Below, in pieces: positions 34,601-46,600 of a stretch of DNA of 64,000 nt. Below the pieces are notes generated by a model. The model did not search any database. It saw only the letters and a list, made by a program, of their open reading frames with translations, and was not told where the DNA came from. The position numbers were made by a program, and so were the translations under genes. The stretch comes from Cladopsammia gracilis (taxonomy: Eukaryota; Cnidaria; Anthozoa; Scleractinia; Dendrophylliidae), in NCBI GenBank assembly GCA_022457155.1, contig JAJGOT010000047.1, positions 1,618,501 to 1,682,500 of the forward strand, written 5' to 3'. Position 1 is the stretch's first letter, and the number at the start of each line of letters is the position of its first letter.

Positions 34601-37600
34601 ACACGGTTTACGACTGCGCTATTGACGTTCGAGACGACTGGGACGATCATATGAGAACCCAAATCACATGAGTCGTCCCGATCGTCTGAGTCGTTTGCAA
34701 AAAACTTATGAAACGACTCGGACGACCGGGACGACCGGGACAATTATATGAGAACCAGCCTTAAGAATCGACGTTCTTTTGTATGCAACAATTGGACAAC
34801 CGTAACACGTCATAAATATTCAAAATGGCGGCGCGCGGGAAATTTAAAAGCGAAAATAGGCAATATTCATATCCATTTTTTTGTACACTAAAATTATATT
34901 TGCAACTGTTTTTTAAAAATTCCTAATTTAGACTTTATTTCCAACAATTTAACGTCAGTCTGTTATAACAATGGAGGTCCCCTTTAAGGCAAAAGAAAAC
35001 ATCAAGATTAACATTCAGGGAAAATTTCATTCTCGATGAAGATATTAAGTGAACACACTTTAAACCCAGGCCTTAAACTGCTTGAGTGTGACACACTGGT
35101 AACAATAAGCGATCACTTGTCCATGATACCATAATTCTTAAATTTATCAGTCGACGACTTTTCCTGGCATTTTGGATGATTGCCGACATGAGACATGAGG
35201 TTCGACCGTCATTTATATGTTCTTTTGACAATACCATCGACCCCATCTTCCGTTGACTATTTCAGGTTTGAAGGCGATGGTTAACACGTTACTCCGTTCC
35301 TTGAAGCTGCTGAAAGATGTTCTGGTTTTGTTCGTGTTTTTTCTCGCTGTCATGGCGCTCATTGGACTGCAACTGTTCGTAGGTCATCTCAGAAACAAGT
35401 GCGTGCTGGACATCAACGATTATAATAAGTTCACAATATCGGACCGGGCAAATAACCCAAGTAAGTCCTAGTTCTAGCTCGTGTTATATTTGCAAGTGGC
35501 TTGGAGGCACGTTCGTAGCGCGAAGGACTTGTGGTGGTTCTTAAGTTATCTATGCTATAATGGCGATGCTTAGACAAAAAATCTCACCCTTTTTACTCCA
35601 CATTCAAGTAATACTCCTCGTCAGGAACTTTGTCCGGCTAGTCGGTTCATGCTACAGAAACATGTGTATAATTCGTAATTTCATAAAAGTCTAGAATATG
35701 TCGAGAGTATTATCAGTCCCGCGATCCCGGCCCAGTTTCAATCGTTGTTTTAGATTGTGATTTTAAGATTTTATATTTTAAGTAATATTGAATTAGAATA
35801 TTATTTTTTTCTTTAATATTGATCGCATTTATATTTATGATATATTTTTTTGTATATTATTTCCATTTTATTGTAAGTTGTTGTATTAAGGAGCATTTGA
35901 ATATAATTATATAGCGGAGCTCTCGCGGGCCGAAGGTCCCCTCGCGGAGCTCCATACTCATAGAACCAGGCAAAGAACCATGCTCGTCATTTTTCCTGGT
36001 TATGACTAGCGGATTGTTTCGCGGGCGCATCCGTCCGTCCGTAAGTCGCGCAGGGCTAGCTCGCGACGTTTATGACGTCGCAAAACATGCGCGCATAACA
36101 TCACGCAACATTCGGGATCTTAGTAATATTGAAACCAAAGCACGGTTTGCTACTCAAGACAGGTTTCACATTTCTCAAAAAGTGATCAAAACCTCATTTG
36201 AGGCTGCGTAACTCTGCAAGACAAGAGTGTTGGAAGGAATATAGAGCTAAGTGGTTATTTTAAAACCTGATTTCGTCTTAGGACAATTCAGGCTAGTAGA
36301 CCGTCGTAGCATTTGTTTAGAGCCAAAACTCCTTTAACCCATTGACGGCCGTGCCGCCAAAACAGGCCGTGATTTTGCAATGACACACATTTAAAATATT
36401 CAAAATAGAAAGAGAAAGCTTTAAAGAATACTCAGAAGAAGAAGAGCTTTAAGCGATAAAATCTTGCTTCGAGGAACTTTAGAACACGCGAAAAAGCGGA
36501 GTTTACATTTTGCTATGGGAATTAATGTTGATATCAATTTGTGTTTGACTTTTTCTTTGCGTTCTCGTTAGTTTTGGAAAAACGTACTCAAATTCAGTCG
36601 GATTGGCATCTTGAATTTCGCCATGTGCTTAACCAAACAGCTCCTCGATGCTCTTATGGTACGCTTTTTGCTTTTGGACATAAACTAACGGATATTTGAA
36701 TAAAACTTTTCGAAAGGAGATTTTGTTGTCCATTTTTATGTGTTTGTTCATTCATTAGATAGGTTGAAAGGCGATTTTATGTAAAAAAAAAAAAAACAAC
36801 AACAACAAGTCTGTGTATTTTTTGCAAGTTTCTCGGGCAATTTTCGATACTGACTCAACTGGTGTATTTTATTCGCAAATTAGTCATACTAGTTATTCTA
36901 GACCGAGAAAAAGTTTTTTTTAGCTTTTGTGCAGTCTAAATGTACTGTGCAGACGGCAGACGGCAGACGGTCGTGTGATATTTTTACGTATTGTTTTTGA
37001 GAATTGCTAAAATTGAAGATAGCCCGGTCGTCAATCTTAATTCTTGTGCTTCCGATCTTTCACCTAAGTTAAGCTTATCATTAGCTTTCTGTTCAGAGAG
37101 CTCCGCTGTTAGGCTAAGCCTATATATATCATAGAATATATAGAGTATATAGCCTATAGAATTTGCGCCATATAAGTCATTCAATTATTATTATTATTAT
37201 TATTAAATTATCAATCTGTGAAAAATGAAGCGCTATTTAAGCGGCGCTTACACAGCTGATAATTCTTGGTTTTCACATGACGTCATAAAAATTAAAAAAT
37301 CTAAAGTATACGTCCTACAAAGTTGTTTCTAACATGGTATGTGGATACAAGTGTTATAATCTTTCACAAAAAGTTTCAGGTTTTAACGATGTTTTGCTTC
37401 CGATTTACAAAGGTTTTAAATGTGTCACGCAATGCGTCACGTTATTTCAGATAAGCCGCGAAAATAAACAAAATTGAATCAGCTGAAAGTTATTGTTTGC
37501 ATTACAAGTGCTTATAAGACGAGTTTATTGAGCTTATAGCAAATACAGTATTTTTGGATGTGATTTTTGATGTAATTAAGACTTTGAATTTTTGGCCGCC

Positions 37601-40600
37601 ATCTTTGTGCCCCTGAGTGGGGCACAAAGATGGCCGCTCCATACATTTCTTACTAAAAATATCTAATACTCGTTCGCCTATAACTCTTGAACGAAATGCT
37701 TTTGTGCTTCAAAATTTGGCCAAGATGTGTAGTTTTAAACTCTCTACAATTCCATAAACATTTTGGATTCGAAATCTATGTTTTAATGCATCTGAATTTT
37801 GATATGACGTAAGTGAAAGCCAAGAATACAATCAGATAAACCAAAATCATTACAAAGCGCAATGTAATTACAGCAGAATATAACACAGCAAAATCATAAG
37901 AGAGTTAAATGGTTATTTTCCAGGTTTTTGGTATCACGAAGAAGGTAATCCAGTCATTTGTGGGAATAGCACCTCAGCAAGGTACATGTACAACACAAAC
38001 ATACGAGGCATGTTAATTTTCCCATCGCGTTCGCGGCATCAAACTAAAGCGGTTCGAATTTGTTATTGGTTCTCGTCCTTGTTTTGAAATTTCAAAACCT
38101 CACATTGATTTAGAAGACGTGAATATAAACCATACGTTTCTGAAAGAGGAAAATCTTTTACTTTAAAGCCGTGGAACAACCTACCCAGTGACATAAAGAA
38201 CAAATGTAAGGCACTAACTCAGATTGAAACTATCTTACTGAATCATTTCAAAGAAGAAAAATACGGGATCAATATCATGCCGTAAAAATATTTGTTGATT
38301 TACTAGAAGAAATCGTCTTATGGTTATTCTTCAAGCTTCGTCTACAGCTCGTGATTCGTGAGTACTACAGAATTTAAAAGTTTCGTCATGAAGTGCATGT
38401 CTGACTAGATTTGAGAAAAACGACATTGTTTAGAACAAAGGGCAATGAACTGGTGTTGCTATGATAACCGCCGTTGCTTGGAAACCAGTGAAAAATAAAA
38501 CTTAAATCCCACGTCATAAACTTGGTGAAGTATGAAAGCAATCGAAGTATGTCCTCTCTGCGTAATTTTGATGTTAAAACATGCCGCAACGGCAAAAAAA
38601 AAAGAGCCTTGTGAGTCTTCTTAAAACCGTGGACTGCGGTAGTTTCTTGGTGTTGCGGATGGTGTGATCACCAAATGTCCCAAATGACGTAAAAGAAAAG
38701 ATTCAAAAGACACTGAACAATGCCCACACCACAACACAAAAGCTAACCAACAATGGCTTCCGCAACATCAAGAAACACCCTGGACTGCTAATGGGAAATA
38801 TGCCAAATATGTTTTAAATATTTTCGCATGTTGAAGGTGCCCTTTTTGCATGGCATTTTGTAGGTCCTGTCCAGTAAATTACACTTGTTTGCCCGATGCG
38901 GGTCCCAATCCCGATTATGGATACACAAATTTTGATCACATGGGTTGGTCTCTGGTGATGTCATTTCAACTTCTCACCATGGACTTCTGGGAAAATATCT
39001 ACAACAAGGTAGGCACAATCCATTTTATTTTTTCTGGTGTCTCACAGATACCATTTTTCTTTCTTTAGTTGAAATTTCACAACCAAAATAGACCAAAAAC
39101 TCAAATTATGAAATCTTAAATAACTTTAAATAGATAGCTTATACAGCCTGCCGTTAAAGATTGCAAAGATAGAATTGGATGAACAAAGACACTCGCCAGT
39201 TTAGCAATATCTGTATTACAGAAAATGTCGCAAAGCACACTGGTTGAAGGAGTCCCTTTAAACAAACATCGTGTATAAATTGTTATGTAATATATCAAAC
39301 ACGAGGAACAGCGTTTCATCAGATTTCCAAACACCGAGAAGTGGATTGGAAAAACGAGGCGCAGCCGAGTTTTTTTAAACCACTTCAAGGTGTTTGGAAA
39401 TCTGATGAAACACTGTTCCTCGTGTTTGATATAGCTTCTCAAACTGATCGTTAAATGCGGAGAAAACGAAGGAATAAAATCGCCAAAATCTATGCAAATT
39501 AAGAAACGATTTCAAAACCTCCTTCACGGTAGTGATTTCCTTTGTGTTCTCGTCATGAATTATTAATGAGTTTGAGAATATCATTTGATTATTTTTAGGT
39601 TCTTGCATCCAGTGGGATTTGGTGCGTTTTTTACTTCCTTGGAGCCATATTTTTCTGCTCATTTTACCTTTTAAACCTTGTTTTAGCAGTGGTAGCTTTA
39701 TCTTATGAACTGGAGATCAACTCTGTCAACAAAGAGGTAATATATTTTTTGCATTTTTAAGATTTTTGTCTTCTTCATTTTGCATACTCCAGTTGAGGGT
39801 TAAGCCTAAAGAATACCGTTCAGAAGGACGTCGGACACCTTATTGAAACACCTTAATGAAACACCTCATTGAAACTTATATAACGGAGTAACTGGTTAGC
39901 TTTCAATCAAATGAAGAATGATCCTCGCAGTTGTGAACGCAATTTAAGCAATTGCGAAAAGAAGCCTGAAAAAAATTCAGGACTTCAACGGGGTTCGAAC
40001 CCGTGACCTCGCGATACCGGTTAGCTTTCAGTTGATGTTATGGGTAGCAGTTTATATAGTTAAATTTAGGCCTGAACAACCCGAGCAGCTAGGTGGTACA
40101 GTGGTACAGTGGTACGGTAGGCTATCTAAGCCTAAGCCTAGCTGAGATCACAGGTTCAATCCTGAGTGGGGTATTTTAGATTTTCTTTTTTACACTTAAA
40201 AAATTTATTGAAAATAAAATTCTAAGTGTCGACATTACGTTATATAAGTCTTAATAAGGTGTCCGACGTCCCTCTAAACGGTATTCTTTAGGCACAACCC
40301 CAGTTGAGTGAGTGCAGGGTCACCAGGGTTTTGCACATTGACTTAAAACCGTGGTAAGCCTGGTAAACCATTATTCTGGCGAAATAAGGCTTCTCCCTCT
40401 TTTTCACTCGTGAATACGTGAAGCGTAATGAACGGGTTATCGATGGCAGGACAGATATGCAAATTTTCACTCCTTCACTCCGTCCATCACAAGGCTGCAA
40501 CTTGATGACGTAATGTTTTAAATTAGTTTTGTTACGAATGCGTTGCGTAACAAGAACAACGTGAATTCAGCGATAACAGTACCTATAATTTATTTTAAAC

Positions 40601-43600
40601 GAATTAAATAAATAAAAATAAATAAAAAATTATCGAGCCATGTTTACATTGCGTTACGCGTTGTGTAGATAAATTTGGTAATCTTATCGAAAGTGTTGAT
40701 TGATACAACAAAGCCTTCACGAATTTGACTAAGCAGATGTTTTAATTCAAAATTTCTATTTGACTATATTTCGACACCTTTTCACAAGGAAGAGTCGCTC
40801 AAATATGAGCCAGCGATGTGTAGAGCATTTCTTATCCTAGGTACTTGGTGTATCCCCAATCATAATGTATGGTACTTCATGTATCCCTTATTGTAATGTA
40901 TTTAGATATTTGGCAGTGTAATGTCGGGTCGGATTACAGTATCTAGGGTTGAAGCCTTGATTTAAGTATTTAGGGTTAAGCACTGATTCCAGTATTTCCA
41001 GTGTATCGAAAGGGTTAGTTCCTTTATATGGTCTGGGCTGGCAGCATATTATCTTATATCCCTTAAAAATTACAATTTCCGGCAGCTAGTCCTCGGTGGT
41101 ACAGTGGATAGTGTGCATGGAGTAGATCATACGGCCCGGGTTCGATTCCCCATTCTGCTGTTTTTATCTTCTTTTTCTACTGAAATAAAAACTAAGTGTT
41201 TAAATACAAAATAATAAGGGATACACCAAGTACATACCTTTCTTATTCACCAGTTGGCTCACAGGAGCCTTTGATTTAATATATATATTTTTTCTCTCTT
41301 TTTTCTTTTCATAAGAATGAAAGACGAAAGCGTGAAAACAAAACCGCCATGTCGTATCCTGCAGACTCCGATACCTTGGAACACCTTCATCCTCTGACAA
41401 CAAGAGTTCAAGTACTCATAAAAACTATCCACTCTGTAAGGACTCAAAAGAAAATCGAAGAGATTACCTTTAGAACTCCTAAAGAACCCGAGCCTCCAAC
41501 ACTATTTCGCCTCATCGCGAGCAAAAACTCGTTCAAAGAGATTCTCGATGAGAAGCTTAAGGACGAAACATTCCGCACAGAAATGACGTGGAAACGACGT
41601 CTGCAAAGGATGATGTGTGACGTCCTCGGTCACCCTTCTGTTGAGATGTGCATTATGGGATTCATTCTCGCAAATACAGTGGTTCTGGCTCTGCATCACC
41701 ATGAAATTGACACGAAGTTTAAGAAAGTCCTCGATGCTCTTAATCTTGTAAGTATGTTTTGACCAGATATAATTATAAGTCGTATTGACAACAAGTTTTA
41801 TTCTATGGTTGAAATGGTCGACAAAAAATAGAAAAAGAAAAGGAGCATTCTGATCAGCTCCCTAAGGGGTCCGCTAACGAAAGTTGATATCTAATAAAGC
41901 GATGGGAAACTTGACGATACGTTTGAAACTGAACATAATCTGGATACTTATGTCTTTGACCAGGCCAGGGTCTTGTCTTCAGATGATTTTAGGGTCTATG
42001 AGGAGTTTTTTTATCTTTGATACAAATTCGCAGGCCAATTCCGATTCCTTTCAAACCTAATTATACAGGTTAGCGATGAGAGAGAATCTCGCGCTGTTTT
42101 TCTCGGTGCCACTTCTGATCAATAATCAGTATTTAGATATTATCACGAGTGAAGGTCATCAAATCTAAACCATCTGCAATGGATCACACGACACATCTCT
42201 GCGGTTTGGCCAATACCTTACGCATGCGCACAGCCATATCAGCCCGGCAGTGGACATGTACAGTGTGGAGCTGGCGCTTTGCTGTGCATGCACACGCCTC
42301 GGCAGTAAAGGGAATCTGAAAACGGCTTTCAGGTCCTATAGGGGTCTGATGTCTATGCCATGCTGATGAGTCCTAACAAGGACGAAACAGTTGTCCATGG
42401 CTGCCACTTCCGGGGTGATATGGCTGTGCGCATGCGTAAGGTATTGGCCATACCGCCGAGATGTGTCGTGTGACCCATTGCTTTCAGATCGTTTATTTAT
42501 CAAATCTGTTTCATAAGAGGTGCTAACGCTAATTACTATCAGTTTACCTTTCCACTCGCCATTTTAGCCGTGCTTTCTCAGTGTTGAGCTTTCACTGAAA
42601 TTGCTCCTTTACGTTCCAACATTGGATGGAAGGGGGGAGGGAGAATGTCCATGTCTGTTTTTTTTAATAGTTCTGGAATGGTTTCAGCTATGCCTTCTCA
42701 ACTACTTCTGACTGTGACTGTAGCTTTTTCCTGAATATTTTCCAGATGTTTACCGTCATATTTACTGTGGAGATGACAGTGAAACTTGTTGCCCTTGGTC
42801 CGAAGTATTACATCCAAGGCAGATGGAACATATTTGACGGTATCATTGTTATCGTCAGCTTAGTGGACACGGGGCTTGAGTTAGCGGACTTCAAAGAATC
42901 CTCTGGGACAAGTGTCTTCAGAACATTTCGCTTGGTAATAAATACGTAAATTTCTTGAACTGTTGCAGTGCGAATCGGAAAAGAGAAACACTTCGTGCTA
43001 TGCTGAGCATAATTGACAAACTAATATAATTACAGAATTTACTGGGACTCTGAGGAATGCCACACCTACAGTGAAACGACTACCAATTATTAATTCTAGA
43101 AAGCTGGTTTGCTAAGAGCAAGCACCACTAAACCTATGCCACCGCAACAGCCACCTGCATCTCACAAACAACGTATCTAGCTACTTATATTTATATATTT
43201 TGATCACTGCAATATTTCATTGCAAGTGACTGATTTTCCTTTGCGACACAATTCAATCTCCAGAAAAATTATAATGTTCACGCTTTTCTGATTCACACTG
43301 TGTAATCCCGTCTAATATTAATATACAACGAGAATTGACTATCAACGGTTTGGATTGCGAACTCTCATTCGTCATCCAATTTAATGAACTGTAATCCACT
43401 CCATCCTTGTGATACTAAACTTTGTCACCAAACTACTTGTTCTGCTCTTCCAACGAAGCTAATTAAGTGGCAAGTGATCACAAACAAAAATATAAATTGC
43501 CCATATTTTATCAAATTCCTCCAACTTTTAATTTACTTTAAGAAATGTATGCACACTAGTAAGAAGCATTTAAACTTGTATCTCACAGTTCAGAATCTTA

Positions 43601-46600
43601 AAGCTGGCTCAATCCTGGAAGACGATGCGCAAGCTGTTAGCAACAATCGCCAACAGCGTCGGACCAATCGGAAACATCACCCTCATCCTGGGTCTTGTGA
43701 TCTACATCTTTGCTCTAATGGGGATGAAAATGTTTGGCAAATACTACACGCCGGACAAGTTTGGTGACGATGGAGTGCCACGCTGGAATTTCAATGATTT
43801 TTGGCACGCGTTCATGATGGTGTTCAGAGTGTTGTGCGGGGAGTGGATCGAGCCTGTCTGGGATTGCATAAGGGCGACAGACAGTCCCGCAGCTGCGATT
43901 TCTTTCTTCATTCCAGCGGTTATCATAGGGAATTTTGTTGTAAGTTATTAAAATATAGAGTAGAATTTCGACAACTCGAACCGTCACGGGGAAACGCAAA
44001 ACCAAAACCAAAACCAAATTAGAGCACTTTTCAATTGAGTGTCGATTGCATTTGCATTGCTAAGCTTTGTGATTGGCTAAAAAATCTCGCGCCATTTTCT
44101 CAACCAATCAGAAGTAAAACCAAAACCAATCGTGACTTGCTTGCACGCGTTTACCCGCGCTTGGCGCCGGCCACATGTATTTGCTTCGAGTTCTGATTGG
44201 TTCATCGGATTGTCTGTGAGTTCTGTGATTGGTCAGAGTAATAACTTTGGTTTTGGTTTTACGACACTCGATTGAAAACCGCTCTAATCACTCGGGCCAA
44301 TCACAACAGACACAATAAACCAATTAGACCTCGATGCAAAGAGGCAAATACAGATAGCCGCCGCCAAAGCGCGGGAAAGCCAAAAGCGCGTGCGAGTAAG
44401 TCATGATTGGTTGATAAGGACGCGGGGTGTTTTTCCCAATCACAACGCCTAGCAATGCAAAACCAAAGCAATTACAAAATTACTTTCGACACTCAATTGA
44501 ACACCGCTCTATCGAGAGTTCGAGTTATCGATGGTTAAGTTCTGCAGTGATAAAGTGAGTAAGGGAAAACTCTATATCGAGTTACAGGGAGTTTGAATTA
44601 CAGAGATTCTACTGCTAAAGACTAGTTACGTTTCATTTGTTAATTATGTCGAGCACAGACATTTTACCGTTAGAATAATGTTATTGACTATCGAAAGTAA
44701 TTTAGGTTCGCTCTAGAGCTAACGAAGGCCTAACGCTCGAAACTTCAGCTTGAACCTCTTTCAGTGGCCAATTTATCGACTCAGGTGATAAATTTAAACC
44801 AAATTTTCGTGTTTCACTCTCCATCAACGCAGCACCACAGTTTATTTAGAAACTAATTCCTTTATTCACTAAACGATTTGTAGGAACTTGTAAAATAATT
44901 TCTTTGGCTCCCCAATTGCAGTTTTTTAAGGTAGCACTTCTACATTATCTCACATGTTAATGTAAACATTACAATCAATCCAGGATTACTCTAGCCTTTT
45001 CTCGTTGTCCTCCTGTCCAGAAAACAGTGCGTTGTATGTAGTTAACTTAATGCAGGAAATGTATTGTATTCAGCAAAACTGAAAATGTAATTTGAACAAT
45101 AGGGATATGTTAACATAAAAAAATTCCTTTATTCACTGGGTCACACTGTGTCACACCCAGGGTACTTACCAGATTGTTATGTCGACATCCACACTGTGCT
45201 TTAATAAAATTATCTCACAAGGGGGGGGGGGGGGGGGGGGGGGACGGGGACGGAATAGGAGACGTCTGCGTCTGCGCACAGGCTAGTAATTTAGCGATTG
45301 CCTTGGTTTGCTTGATGATTGGCTACAAAATCTCACGCCGCTTTCTTAACCAATCAGAAGTAAAACCAAAACCAATCGTGACTTGCTCGCACGCGTTATC
45401 CCGCGCTTGGCGTCGTTTTCATTGTAGGTTTAGCATCTCCAACTTACATGGGCAACATTGCTGTAATTCTCTGCTGCTAGGGTATATGATCTCAATTCTG
45501 TACTTATCAGACTATGCCTCAAAAATTCGAAATCTATGCTTTCTGTTTATTTCATAGGTGCTTAATCTATTTCTCGCTCTTCTTTTGAACGCGTTCGATA
45601 ACGGCGATGATGACGAAGGAGAAGAAGAAGACGAGAACGACAGTGACAAGGAAGAACCCAAGTTTAAGCAACTTCTTGCCAAGCTAACACAAACGAAGAA
45701 AACTGAAGTGTTTCCGGTGACTAATTCGCCATTACGTCAGGAAATGTGCTCTTCTTGGCAGGAAATGCAAACGGTTTTAAAGGAAAGCGAAGGCAGGAAC
45801 TCGGGAAGGTTTGCTGCTATGACAGTAGGTGCGTACGTATAAAGAAATTTTTCTCCGTGTTTAAGGATTTTTGGTATACGGGTTTCCTAAATATGAATTT
45901 TGAAAAACTAAATGAAGTATTAACAAGCCTAGGGGCCCACAACTGTCAGATTAACCTTGTCTCTGTAGCAAGAAGCGACTATAAAAAGTACTGTGTTCAC
46001 ACTAGGGCGAAACATGTTCAGTCTGATTACGAATGAAACATGTTTCACTAGGAAATTTGTTTACATCAGGCATCACTGATGCCTGATGTAAACAAATTTC
46101 CTAGTGAAAATTGGGCGAATCATGATCGAAGGTCTTGAGAAGTGAAATACAACGACAATTCATACAACAGAACAGCGAGTGTGGCCATTCAAATGCGAGT
46201 GAAAGCTATAGCTATTGAGCAGTACTTCCCTGTGGTGCTGTTTATTGTATTGCTGAAAGTAGTTCTAACTTTTGAGTCTATGGATGATATAGTGCAATGT
46301 GACCGGGCAGTACTCTTCTGTATGCTGGTGTATAATGTGATTCACGGTGATTTGAACTTTAAAGTTTGCAAAAGGAATCTTAATTGTGACCATTTATATG
46401 AAAGTTACTTGTTGTACAATGTAGCTATGACTTTTAAGGAACCTAAATTGTAATCATTGAAATAGAAGCAGCTACTGGGCATGAGAATTGAACAACGAAC
46501 TTTTAATTTCGTTTTTGGGCTCTCTTTAATTTTTTTTAAAGGCCCTTTGTATCTTGTTTTTATTTCAGTTAACAGTACGCCTGGGCAATCGAGCCCATGT

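Noticed and set aside
35913..37110. 1.2-kb element bounded by AGCGGAGCTCTC and its complement
   Set aside because: Only 12 bases match at the ends and no target duplication is evident, so I mention it in the exon 6 entry but do not list it as an element.
43384..43767. 127-codon plus-strand frame overlapping channel exon 12
   Set aside because: Out of frame with the conserved domain II S4-S5 sequence; a shadow of the exon.
45821..45827. Alternative donors for exon 13 (GTTTGC at 45809 region and GTAGGT)
   Set aside because: They end the exon in phase 2 or 0, whereas exon 14 needs phase 1; GTGCGT fits.
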